Of a stretch of DNA of 64,000 nucleotides, positions 25,201-33,402 are shown piece by piece. The DNA is from [Clostridium] saccharolyticum WM1 (lineage in GTDB: Bacteria; Bacillota; Clostridia; Lachnospirales; Lachnospiraceae): NCBI RefSeq assembly GCF_000144625.1, contig NC_014376.1, forward strand, positions 2,976,001 to 3,040,000, read 5' to 3'. Position 1 is the first letter of the stretch, and the number at the start of each line of letters is the position of its first letter. The position numbers were made by a program, and so were the translations under genes. The notes under the pieces were generated by a model. The model made no database searches and was not told the origin of the DNA. It worked only from the letters and a program-made list of their open reading frames with translations.

Positions 25201-26695
25201 CATTTGCATTTGCGATATTCGACGAACATTGATTTAACCGTTCTCCCAACACACCTTCTGTTTTCTTTAGGTTATCTAATTTCTCATTTTCTTGTGCCAG
25301 TCGCGTCTTATTCGAGTCAAGCTGAATCTCCAAATTGTCGATTTCTTTTTCTGCAATCATATAGATTGTATTGGCATACTCTGCTGTGATCTTTTTCTCG
25401 TCATAGTGTGCGCTCGTTAATTTCTCCAATCTTTCGTCGATCCCATTTTTTTCAGACTCATGTTGCTTGTAATCAATAGTCAAATTAATAGTCTCAAGTT
25501 TGGTCTTTTCTTGCTGCATATTTTCTATTTCAGTATTTTGTTGATTCACGATCTCTATTTTATTAGCAAGCGTCTTGTTTAGTTTTTCAAGTTCTATCTG
25601 AAGCTTACGAATTTCAATATTTTCAATGTCTTTCTCGAAATTACTTTTCAGAACATAAAGTCCAACATGTTCAGCTTCCAATCCCCTCGAGCGCTCTTCC
25701 ATTTGCCTGAGAGCAAATACATATGCCGCAGCTTGCTTAGGGTATTCTTTCAAATGAGTATCATACTCCTCAAGAGCATTTACTCTCCCATTCACAAATT
25801 CAATAAAGGCGGCAATTTCCCCTCTTAACCGTTCATACTCTGCTTTATCAGCTTGAAATTTATTAAGTTCATTCAGACTTTGTGATTTTTCAAAAAGCGA
25901 TTCCGCGAGTTGAGATGATCGATCCACTTTTTCCAGATTCATTACGAATGCTCTAGCATCAAGAGCTTTTTCTGTATTTGGAACAATAAAATTCATCAGC
26001 AGGTCCTTGGGGCGCTTGCATTTTTCTTCAAAAAACTGCTTAATGTAGTTTTCGTCTTTGTTGATTTCTCTCAAGAATTCAAATACTTCTGAGTTGATTC
26101 CAAATTTCTTTAACTCCTGATAGTACCGACTCTTCTCATTTTCAAATGTTTGTATGACAAAATAGCGACCGTGCTTATCGCTTCTCATTTTTGCCTGCAA
26201 AAAGTCCTTTATACTTTTATAGTTTGCAGGTGTTATCCTGTCACCGTCCTCTTTGCACAATGGCAATGTTTCAATTGATAACGAATCTGCCGCTAAATTA
26301 TTGCCGGCAATGATGTAATTCATATATTTGAGTCCCAAGTCGGAGTTATCTACTGCATCCGAGGCTTCATCACTATTTCTTGGCTCAGCCATAGCAGCAA
26401 ACCCAAGATAGATATTGTTGAACTGGTGTCCTTCAATACTAAAATGAGATAACGAATGCACTGTTGATCCCAGTGTTACCCCTGAAAACAAATTAAGAAC
26501 TTGGTTTTTATCAGAAAAAAATGAATTAGGCAAAACAGTTTGAAACAGCATCTGTGCTGCAAGAGTTTTGCCTCCACCATTTTTCATATCAAGCAGAGCA
26601 TTTTTGCCATCAATAAAGAAATACTCGTTTGGATACACAATCGAGTTATGATTAGCATGAACATTTACCAACCTAAAACCCTCTAATTTTGCCAT
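22283..26695 (-). CDS. jetC: Wadjet JetC, SMC/MukB-like ATPase
   Basis: 1470 residues, SMC-type architecture. The N-terminal Walker A is NGGGKT (39-44) within an SMC head. A long coiled coil with a hinge-like interruption follows, then a C-terminal head with signature LSASSGQ and Walker B IFMFLDNPF. JetC is the motor of JetABCD complexes, which extrude and cleave small circular DNA such as plasmids. The start at 26695 has GGGAG upstream; the jetB stop is 40 bp before. In length and layout it fits MukB-like JetC proteins. It is the last jet gene here because the order is D-A-B-C. Confidence 0.9.
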   Translation of the reverse strand: MAKLEGFRLVNVHANHNSIVYPNEYFFIDGKNALLDMKNGGGKTLAAQMLFQTVLPNSFFSDKNQVLNLFSGVTLGSTVHSLSHFSIEGHQFNNIYLGFAAMAEPRNSDEASDAVDNSDLGLKYMNYIIAGNNLAADSLSIETLPLCKEDGDRITPANYKSIKDFLQAKMRSDKHGRYFVIQTFENEKSRYYQELKKFGINSEVFEFLREINKDENYIKQFFEEKCKRPKDLLMNFIVPNTEKALDARAFVMNLEKVDRSSQLAESLFEKSQSLNELNKFQADKAEYERLRGEIAAFIEFVNGRVNALEEYDTHLKEYPKQAAAYVFALRQMEERSRGLEAEHVGLYVLKSNFEKDIENIEIRKLQIELEKLNKTLANKIEIVNQQNTEIENMQQEKTKLETINLTIDYKQHESEKNGIDERLEKLTSAHYDEKKITAEYANTIYMIAEKEIDNLEIQLDSNKTRLAQENEKLDNLKKTEGVLGERLNQCSSNIANANDQKYSLERSLSDIDKELREYPNYSNSLLDEEELKCLEALKISVASELKGTSEAINKNKEDQIEAKGDVTNTETIIGERKSQLSEKNEWVEAYRNSLKDIRTKTSAQESDIEEICGQFKKQVESHASRSIDINKSIEQLNDEIKILEDYGFLRARSKYDALNAIKGDWKYAKFGSDILKELDEEKSRKILDRFPGFAEVLIVADDDYKRVSEGKKTVSITVAQENLVLMPWSAIKKFEEEFQFNSLFLLTRDGEYYRNLLNPEVAIESRCKEINKLSEKQTALTSEKEMIETQIALLSAHMYKYPLQTVEKYLESVSKLEKEISASTATKLQQEQYIRTLELKAEELKDKLQKLEYENTEVNEKQQLLISKIKLTNEISEIAARIKDIIDEKSSLEYEIDNNNADLNLAQKEKGHLEKTIERFKENIRLYRDYVEGSKGYKDESFGILEEADIANLYSKFLAAKYAFDEKAQNYEELVGRQAKLNKLMQDIREDHRFGQIDFSEVYALNYVQKVAPEEFRVIDLKIEDLNKKKSGFEEERNNVKAELIACKRDYEKLENKITVYFDKFKALDAQQLSSLERESHKELLKVNDQIETIRKTMNDITAERNLYTNELGQFKVFCDTNALNWQTAIKSDFMLSYSEMQKSYAKVKAEYDKAISRINAEIKKLDAMLHKLIINEQLKLKLKEYLTNKRTFEETILLVKLLLQTSDSINTTIRNLETSIENIGRLDEEIAEQVFRMLKTILDEIAKIPEYSKFKYGDYTKESFKINLSDENSCRIENDIALSRLKAYVYELAYSVQNDGMTKKEIKNRLSINNIIQYGIDFDKLNIQILKIEQEKPKYYSWGRLSASSGQSYVTYVMFAITMVKYFNNVTVINDKMKAPIFMFLDNPFASASSIELWEPVRRFLDKSNAQLLCVAHNVPSSAQILFDKHMIIEQTKNAKGQFINTIRNEKTESKEIIQMRLFDHLEID

Positions 26696-26734
26696 ATTTC
26701 TCCCTTCCTTCTCTAAAAACGCATTATCTTCGAT

Positions 26735-27469
26735 TTATTCAGTAATCAGGTTATCAAGGTAATTGTATATTTCAGCTTGAATTTCATCTGCATTGTAAGC
26801 GTTCAAAATTGTAGCTTTGAAGCGGTCTGTAATGTAAATTACTTTGTCTCCATTCAAGTCGACCATCTTAATCAGTTCTTGATTTTCCATAAAGCGAAGC
26901 GTTGTATTAAGCAGTTGGATTTTTGATGATTTCCCATATTCCTTCCTACTATCCCCTTCGCCTTTATCAAGCCTTACTCTGGGCAGATCAGACCATTTCT
27001 TTACGACAACTTCAAAATTGTATGATTTCTCGTATGAGATTTCATCGAGATTAACTTGTTCTCTCAGGATTTCTACCTTTTTATCAACAATATCCATCAG
27101 GTCGTTACTTTTCATGAATGGCTTCATTGCTGAGGGGCTTGCTTCTGGGAAAAACTCAGTTATAACATTTGCAATGATAAATAGAGCTGTATACAAATCT
27201 TCGTTATTAAAGGAATATCCGAATTCTTTCCTCATCTCTTCATTTGTATAGCCAAATGTTTTTACTCCAGGTATCGGCGAGATGTAGAATGTTCCAGCTT
27301 TTTCATTTAAAAATAGTCCCATTGTTTGGCATAGATTTTCTAAGTCACTCAGAGTATCTCCATCGTTAATAATACTTTCATGGATTATGGGAAATTCATC
27401 TCTTGAAAGACTTCCTTTTTCAATCAGTACTTTAAGAGCATTCCCTACGGTATCAATATTCTTGGCCAT
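26735..27469 (-). CDS. jetB: Wadjet JetB, MukE-like subunit
   Basis: 244 residues, soluble, with winged-helix-type composition (DLENLCQTMGLFLN ... TLRFMENQELIKMVDLNGDKVIYITDRF). Length, position between jetA and jetC, and overlap of 17 bp with jetA identify it as the MukE-like KITE subunit of the complex. AAAGGAAG lies 8 nt before the ATG at 27469. It should bind the JetA kleisin. There are no catalytic motifs. Confidence 0.85.
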   Translation of the reverse strand: MAKNIDTVGNALKVLIEKGSLSRDEFPIIHESIINDGDTLSDLENLCQTMGLFLNEKAGTFYISPIPGVKTFGYTNEEMRKEFGYSFNNEDLYTALFIIANVITEFFPEASPSAMKPFMKSNDLMDIVDKKVEILREQVNLDEISYEKSYNFEVVVKKWSDLPRVRLDKGEGDSRKEYGKSSKIQLLNTTLRFMENQELIKMVDLNGDKVIYITDRFKATILNAYNADEIQAEIYNYLDNLITE

Positions 27470-29039
27470 TTTTCAAGCTTCCTTTCTCAATCAGGCATAT
27501 TTTTAGATTCCCAATCGTTCTATCTTCTTCACCGTTAATTTGTACCTTTTGATCCGGTTCAGTTGCAATATGGATCTCGGCATTATAAGCCATTTTCATT
27601 TTCTCAAACCAGAAGTATGTTAATAGTTCTTGTACTTGGAACACTTCAATAGGTTTATCTATTATCAAGTTTCTTTCATTCAGTTGTATCACCTGCACAT
27701 TATCAGAGCCGTATTCATTCTCTCTTTGTGCATCCGGCAAATAACTTAAGCTTAATAAAAAGCTTAAAAAGTCAATTGACCCTATTGCAGCTGTTCCCTT
27801 TCCTTGCTCAACATAGCTTATAAAATCTGAGATATCCTCTATCGTAGTATTTATCTTAACCAGGTATTCGACCAACATCTCGAACAGTTTAAAATAATTG
27901 TTCTTCATTCGGCCATCATAGATTTTTTCAAAGTCTTCATGTTTTTGCGGTTTTACGTTAATTTCTTCAGGTACTATGTTCTCCATTTGCCTTGTAACCT
28001 TTTGCCCCGATAAAGCGACCGTAACCCCAAAGCGCTTGTTTCGTTTCGGCAATAGTAATGGCTGAACAGAATTTATAAATTTATCGATAGGGGTATCGAG
28101 TTTTGTCAATTCATCAAAGTGCTCCTGTAAATTGAACAGGCTTAGAAAGATATTGATCATCGATGATTTATCAATTTCAAGCATTTCAACTGGCATTTTT
28201 GAAATTTCATTTGTATACAGGGCTTGAAGGTTCGAACTCTTGCTGAGTTCAATTTCAATAGCTCTTAACACCTCGATATCTTCGGGTGTGAGTGTAATGT
28301 TATTCTTTTCTAGGTATTCGCTCTCCTTGTAAAGCTGCAGGCGCTCCTTGGCATCTTCATAATGACTCGTTTCTTCACTGCGAAGATCAAAGAAATCGCC
28401 CCAATATTTTTTGTAAAGTCTACTCGCTTCTTCACGACCAAATCTGTTCATAGACAAGATTTCCGTCTTAATGTCCAATTGTCTCAATGTTTCCAGATTA
28501 ATGCTCTTAATGGTATTTAGAGCTGCTTTATACTTTTTCTTTTCCAATTGCAGTTTGAAAAGGTATAACGCCACGGTCAGCTTAGCTTCCTGCGGAATCT
28601 CCTTTGATGAAATAAGAAACTCCAACCCTTTATCAGTTATCTTGAACCCTTCATCTTTGAGGCTGTAATCCACATAGGCAACCTTGACCGATTTTACACT
28701 GCGAATATCGTGATCATAGTATTCAAATTTAATTGGATCTCCATTCGGCTTAGCTCCTTGGAGCTTGGAAATTAGGTTCTCGGCAATCTCATCCAAGTTG
28801 TATTCATCAACATACTCAATACCACTTAAGTACTCATTTATAAAAGTTTTGATTTCATAAACTTTCATCGCATATGCATTCAGTCGCCCTTCTTCAACCA
28901 TGTAAATGAGAAGTGATATTACTAAATTGCCAATATCAAACGCATAGGAAGCTCCCGACACAATATAATAATACAGCGAATATATCCCTATTATTTCCTG
29001 ACGGTTACTGGCATCAGAATAGTCTATATTGTAGTTCAT
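27453..29039 (-). CDS. jetA: Wadjet JetA, kleisin/MukF-like subunit
   Basis: 528 residues. An all-helical MukF-like protein with a winged-helix N terminus and a helical middle that would bridge the JetC heads. It overlaps jetD by 26 bp at its start and jetB by 17 bp at its end, indicating coupled translation. The identity rests on length and on its place in the conserved jetD-A-B-C cluster; individual motifs are weak in kleisins. Confidence 0.83.
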   Translation of the reverse strand: MNYNIDYSDASNRQEIIGIYSLYYYIVSGASYAFDIGNLVISLLIYMVEEGRLNAYAMKVYEIKTFINEYLSGIEYVDEYNLDEIAENLISKLQGAKPNGDPIKFEYYDHDIRSVKSVKVAYVDYSLKDEGFKITDKGLEFLISSKEIPQEAKLTVALYLFKLQLEKKKYKAALNTIKSINLETLRQLDIKTEILSMNRFGREEASRLYKKYWGDFFDLRSEETSHYEDAKERLQLYKESEYLEKNNITLTPEDIEVLRAIEIELSKSSNLQALYTNEISKMPVEMLEIDKSSMINIFLSLFNLQEHFDELTKLDTPIDKFINSVQPLLLPKRNKRFGVTVALSGQKVTRQMENIVPEEINVKPQKHEDFEKIYDGRMKNNYFKLFEMLVEYLVKINTTIEDISDFISYVEQGKGTAAIGSIDFLSFLLSLSYLPDAQRENEYGSDNVQVIQLNERNLIIDKPIEVFQVQELLTYFWFEKMKMAYNAEIHIATEPDQKVQINGEEDRTIGNLKICLIEKGSLKNGQEY

Positions 29040-30042
29040 CCATTGTCACCTTCATATCATCATAGTTTAATGCTTCCTGCGGAATACATCCTTCAGACTC
29101 CAATATTGACATTATTGAGGTTCTATCTTCGTCAAATAGGTTTGTCAGTATGTCTTCAGCTTTTGAGTTATCAATCGTTCGTTTTTTGATTAGCGCTCGT
29201 CCTTCATAGCTAAGCAAGCTATGGTATAAAGCCCTTGAGAGCTTGATGTTATGTTGCGGGTACTTTTCTATAAGAGACCTTGCAATATCAAAACCTTCTT
29301 GATCAACATCTCCATAGTATAAAAACAAATCGTTGTTCCCGAGGCTATATACATGCAAGAACTTAAAGATCTTAATAACTGCTCTTCCTTCTCCGAAGAG
29401 AACACCTTTGATGTTGGACTCTTTCCCAGCTAATAGTCTTAGTAGTGAAAAGCAGGTATCTTTATTCTCGACAACTAGAACCGTATCACCATCGGAAGAT
29501 GTTGGATAATAGAAGGGCGATATTGTATCCACATACGGAATGTCGCTAATCTCTAGCCCCAGATTGTTAAGGATACGTTTTCCATTCACTGAAGCTTTTT
29601 CGGGCTGTGATAATGCTTTTTCGTCTTTGAAAACCACATATGAAATTTCATTGAGCGTCAATTCTCCGGAATTTCTATGTAGAAGGGCTGTTAGTCTCTC
29701 AATGTGGGGTCTATCAATATGATACTGATCTAAATTCTTCAGATAGTATGAAGCGTCCATCCCTAAATCGTGGCAAAACAAATCAAGATCTACGGCTTCA
29801 GATTGACCTTCCAAATTCCATTTATTAATAGTGATTTTTCTCTGGATAGAATCCAAATTTGCCTCACCTTTGCCACTTCTCTTTATTTGAATAATTCTTT
29901 GGTCATCCAAATCTTGGAGCTGCTGAATATACTCATTGATTTCTTCACGAGACCATTGCAATACTGGTTTCTTGCGATATTCGAAAGCTAGATCGTATAT
30001 ATCTATTGTTTTCTTACTATAGTTTTTTAGAATATTTATCAT
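29014..30042 (-). CDS. jetD: Wadjet JetD, TOPRIM (topoisomerase VI-like) nuclease
   Basis: 342 residues from the ATG at 30042 (GGAGG 8 nt before; the frame is open to a TTG at 30057). Toprim signatures are visible in the second half: VVENKDT (glutamate) and LFLYYGDVDQEG (DxD). JetD is the nuclease of Wadjet that makes the double-strand cut after loop extrusion. The N-terminal half contains a winged-helix-like region. It is first of the jet genes, about 36 bp after the WYL regulator stop, so transcription starts with the regulator. Confidence 0.85.
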   Translation of the reverse strand: MINILKNYSKKTIDIYDLAFEYRKKPVLQWSREEINEYIQQLQDLDDQRIIQIKRSGKGEANLDSIQRKITINKWNLEGQSEAVDLDLFCHDLGMDASYYLKNLDQYHIDRPHIERLTALLHRNSGELTLNEISYVVFKDEKALSQPEKASVNGKRILNNLGLEISDIPYVDTISPFYYPTSSDGDTVLVVENKDTCFSLLRLLAGKESNIKGVLFGEGRAVIKIFKFLHVYSLGNNDLFLYYGDVDQEGFDIARSLIEKYPQHNIKLSRALYHSLLSYEGRALIKKRTIDNSKAEDILTNLFDEDRTSIMSILESEGCIPQEALNYDDMKVTMDELQYRLF

Positions 30043-30077
30043 CAACATTGCCTCCAATGACTTATACTCGAGCGTTT

Positions 30078-31073
30078 CTAAATTTCTAGCCGGTATTGAT
30101 CAAGAATTCCACTCAAATGTAGTTTATATTGCTCAATCACCGGCTCCGGAGATAGTATTTTCACCTTACTTCCAAACTGTGATATCCAAGCAAAGAAAGT
30201 AGAGCTTACGGCCACCTTAATCCAGATACAGAAGCTATTATCATCCTTTTTTCCAATCACAACGTCTTTGCCAAAGCGGTCAACAACTGCATTTACAAGC
30301 GAATTATCAAATTGCAGCTGTACCAGAACTTCCTCACCACCGAACATGTTAAAAACCTTTTTTGTATACTCAGCAATATCGAAATGCTCCCTATCCGGCA
30401 GCGGATCTCTTTCCTCATCGATCAGATCGATATCTGTCATTCGATCTACCCGGTAATGTGTAAATCCATTATATTTAGTCGAAAAAGTAATCAGATAATA
30501 ATTCTCATCATCCCATGACAAGCCATACGGACTCACCGAGTATTTATCACCATTCTTTCTGAATGCTTTTTCTTTCTTAATATCGTAGTCAAAATATTTG
30601 AATGACACCTTTTTGTTTCCTGCAATTGCTGCATGAAGCCTGTCCACATTGTAGTAAATACTTTCATTGATGGTCTTGACCCTATTCGAGACATAAACCT
30701 GTCTCTGCAACGATTGAGCCTGTCTATAGCTCGCTAGACTCTCTATCTTCTTGATAAGTTCGTTGCTCTTTTTATGTGTAACAAACTTTGAACATTGGAC
30801 AGCATCAACTAATAGCTTGAGCTCTGGGAGCTCAAATAATCTGCTGGCAACAAAATAGTCAGTGGTCTTTGACTTGCGTGTCGCAATATCCAATCCGTAA
30901 TGTCTTAATGCTTCCAAATCATCATAAATAGATTTTCGCTCAGCGGTTATTCCATAGCGCTCAAGCTCTGCGATCATATCATTAATCGTCATGGTATTTT
31001 CTTCGTCTGTCTTTTCATTCAGTGTTTTAAGCAAGTACAGCAGCTTCAATTTCTGATTTGAACTCTTGGCCAT
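30078..31073 (-). CDS. WYL-domain transcription regulator
   Basis: 331 residues from the ATG at 31073 (the open frame begins with GTG at 31082, but GAGGTG fits the ATG). The N-terminal winged HTH (about 5-70: KLLYLLKTLNEKTDE ... TAERKSIYDDLEALRHYG) is followed by a WYL domain (about 155-225, PYGLSWDDENYYLITF) and a C-terminal helical extension. WYL regulators of this type (BrxR, CapW) repress BREX or CBASS operons and respond to nucleic acids or nucleotides. It lies in front of jetD under the motif at 31125-31158 and is also immediately after the BREX operon. It is the best candidate for the protein that binds the shared motif. Confidence 0.85.
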   Translation of the reverse strand: MAKSSNQKLKLLYLLKTLNEKTDEENTMTINDMIAELERYGITAERKSIYDDLEALRHYGLDIATRKSKTTDYFVASRLFELPELKLLVDAVQCSKFVTHKKSNELIKKIESLASYRQAQSLQRQVYVSNRVKTINESIYYNVDRLHAAIAGNKKVSFKYFDYDIKKEKAFRKNGDKYSVSPYGLSWDDENYYLITFSTKYNGFTHYRVDRMTDIDLIDEERDPLPDREHFDIAEYTKKVFNMFGGEEVLVQLQFDNSLVNAVVDRFGKDVVIGKKDDNSFCIWIKVAVSSTFFAWISQFGSKVKILSPEPVIEQYKLHLSGILDQYRLEI

Positions 31074-31124
31074 AGCATTCACCTCATAATATCAATTCCA
31101 AATAATTACACCTCCTATGATAAC

Positions 31125-31158
31125 ATATTATCACAAGAGGTGTCCATTAAAACGGATA
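31125..31158 (-). promoter_or_regulatory. Shared defence promoter/operator motif, site 3 (WYL-Wadjet operon)
   Basis: Minus strand TATCCGTTTTAATGGACA, then TGATAATAT, giving an extended -10 (TAATAT) with the same spacing of 28 bases as the other three sites. It lies about 50 bp upstream of the WYL start codon, which fits self-control of the regulator. Confidence 0.65.
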
Positions 31159-31202
31159 GTGATTAAACTAGAAGGACAGCTCCATTGATTTTACCAACCC
31201 AA

Positions 31203-32222
31203 TTACCTTCTTAGAGCACCACTATACTCATTAAGTTCTGAAATTCCATTGATTCTACAAAAATAGTTGAAGAATTCTTCTGCCAGATTATGATCTTTAG
31301 ATCCCTTTTTAATTTCTGATATATCACGCAGAATTAGCGCAGCGACATCATCTTGAAAATATCTATGGAGTCCAGAGTTCCACGCAGGGATATCTGGATT
31401 ATTGCTATTACAGTGATAGTTCCAGAAAAGCATTTTTTGAGCTTCAGTTGGCGAGAGTTTCAGTTTGTATTTTGATGTTGTTGAAACGTACCCCTCATCT
31501 CTACTATCGCCTTCATACGTATCATCTACCAGAAAAACGGCAAATATATATCTTTCATTTTCTGAACTGCCTGGATTACGAGTCGTAAGAACACACAAGC
31601 TGTTATTTTGAACCTGATGTAGCTTCATCGGCTCACCTTTTCGATCACCATTTTGAACGATGCCTGCAAGCGCCTTCCAATCTCTCAACATCTGGCTTTC
31701 ATAGCAGACAAATCCGCCATCATCGCAATGTGCATCCAGTTCTTCACGAGAAATCTTGCCGTTATAAAAATCTAGACATGCACAGTCTTCTGAGTTACAC
31801 CATGTTCTGCGTTCTATAGCAATATTGTTATTTATAATGGAGTCACTACAAACCCCTTCAAAGCCAACTTGTTTGTCCGACCTTCCTCCATCACAATAAT
31901 TGCACTTAAATGCAATATTGGCTCTCGCCATCTTCTTATGCTTAATTTGTGGTTCTTTGGCGATAGCAGCTTGTTTGATAGCAGCCACTTCTAATTTGAT
32001 TGCTTTTTCTTCAGCTTCCTTTTGCTCTTTTCCCTTTTTTGTTTCGTCAACATATGCAGCAAAGCTCTCATTGTCAGCTACCAGAAATGAACCAAAGGCT
32101 TCAGGGAATTGGAACCTCTTATCTCCCACTGAAAATGATACAACGACTAAGTTGTCATCACTCTCAATAATAGTTCCAGTTCCAAATGCTTTATGTTTTA
32201 CAATCTGCCCTTTTATGTTCAT
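31203..32222 (-). CDS. Hypothetical zinc-cluster protein at end of BREX operon
   Basis: 339 residues, not recognised as a named family. The N-terminal approximately 60 residues (GQIVKHKAFGTGTII ... LVVVSF) resemble the Tudor/KOW-like domain found at the C terminus of UvrD/PcrA helicases, which fits a nucleic-acid or polymerase contact. A lysine- and alanine-rich helix follows (about 60-95), then a cysteine-rich stretch (CNYCDGG ... CNSEDCACLDFYNG) likely to bind zinc, and a C-terminal helical part. GGGAGG lies before the ATG at 32222. Last gene of the long BREX operon, 17 bp after the DUF4268 gene. It may be an accessory effector. Confidence 0.65.
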   Translation of the reverse strand: MNIKGQIVKHKAFGTGTIIESDDNLVVVSFSVGDKRFQFPEAFGSFLVADNESFAAYVDETKKGKEQKEAEEKAIKLEVAAIKQAAIAKEPQIKHKKMARANIAFKCNYCDGGRSDKQVGFEGVCSDSIINNNIAIERRTWCNSEDCACLDFYNGKISREELDAHCDDGGFVCYESQMLRDWKALAGIVQNGDRKGEPMKLHQVQNNSLCVLTTRNPGSSENERYIFAVFLVDDTYEGDSRDEGYVSTTSKYKLKLSPTEAQKMLFWNYHCNSNNPDIPAWNSGLHRYFQDDVAALILRDISEIKKGSKDHNLAEEFFNYFCRINGISELNEYSGALRR

Positions 32223-32238
32223 TTCACTTACCTCCCGT

Positions 32239-33363
32239 TCATAGGCTTTGCTTAAGCTTATTAATATTTTTCTTCAAAGCGTCATTTAGTTTGATCATGT
32301 TTTCAACTAAAAATTGCTGCATTTGTGGCCAATCATCTTCATTGAAAACATTTACGCCATCCAAAATATAAGTAATTCTGGACATCTTTTTATCATCTAG
32401 CCTCTGCCATGACAAAGGCGCTCCAAATATTTGCTCAATATTCTCTTTATCCTCAATTAACAAATCGAAGATTTTCTTGTTTTCTTCTTGGTTGGGTTTG
32501 TTTATTCCCAGCTCAACCGCTGCATATTTTTTTGTGATAACAAAACTATAGCCTAAACCACTCATTCCGGCCCCTGCTGTTAGCCAATGGTCATAATGAG
32601 TTGAATCAGTACTGATACCACTAAATAACTGTGACTTCGCATTCATCTTAGGAAGCAGTTCATTCCAAAACCGATTTCTAATAACCTCTCTTTCTGCAAT
32701 CTCAGCTCCAGTGGCTATTTCATCATGTGCCTTCTCATCAAGAGAGATAGTTATATCCGCCACATCTTTTACAGGTATAATCTGCTCGGTATCAAGTAAC
32801 AAATGGCCCTCAAACAAATACGGAGTCACTTTGATGCACTGAATCTGTATCCTGAACTTCCTCGCCCACAGAACGGTTGAAGTCACCTCTTTACGAAACT
32901 CTCTGGCAACCAGAATAATCCGCTGAGAGAGGTCATGATTCAATTGCACCTCATCAAAGTCCGATTTGTTTAGGAAATCGCATATTTTATCTTCTGCAAT
33001 AATGCCAGGTTCTGTTTTATTCAGGTAATCTTGATAAATCTTACGAATACCGTCTTTGCCCAAAGTCGAACAGTATGAAGCGTATTTCATAGCCTGCCAT
33101 GTAACATCTTTCCCTGAATCATCAAGTTTATTTTCAATGATTACAAGGTTCCCTTTGCGATCAATGGCAAGCAGATCTAACCTCTCATTGGTATCCGAAA
33201 AGCCACTGAATTCTTTTTGGATTATAAGAAGCTCTTCTCCCAAGATCGTAGGTTCTTTGACAATCCATTCCTGCAAGTCATCTCTTTCCTTTAATCCTAA
33301 CGACGAGAATGTAATGGCTTCTATCTTCTTAGACTGTTTGTTATCTCTATTGATGATATACAT
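32239..33363 (-). CDS. DUF4268/NucS-like nuclease-domain protein
   Basis: 374 residues. The N-terminal domain (about 25-150) has the PD-(D/E)xK pattern: NERLDLLAIDRKGNLVIIENKLDD, with D63, E77 and K79 as the likely metal/catalytic residues. This kind of domain is shared with NucS-like proteins. The C-terminal half (about 210-360) contains a DUF4268-type region (FWNELLPKMNAKS ... AAVELGINKP). It probably cuts DNA. GAGGTG precedes the ATG at 33363. It lies between the DUF4011 helicase and the zinc-cluster protein, so these three may be one accessory module attached to BREX. Confidence 0.75.
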   Translation of the reverse strand: MYIINRDNKQSKKIEAITFSSLGLKERDDLQEWIVKEPTILGEELLIIQKEFSGFSDTNERLDLLAIDRKGNLVIIENKLDDSGKDVTWQAMKYASYCSTLGKDGIRKIYQDYLNKTEPGIIAEDKICDFLNKSDFDEVQLNHDLSQRIILVAREFRKEVTSTVLWARKFRIQIQCIKVTPYLFEGHLLLDTEQIIPVKDVADITISLDEKAHDEIATGAEIAEREVIRNRFWNELLPKMNAKSQLFSGISTDSTHYDHWLTAGAGMSGLGYSFVITKKYAAVELGINKPNQEENKKIFDLLIEDKENIEQIFGAPLSWQRLDDKKMSRITYILDGVNVFNEDDWPQMQQFLVENMIKLNDALKKNINKLKQSL

Positions 33364-33402
33364 GGTTCACCTCATTTCAAATCACTAATAGCGCATAAAG
33401 CC

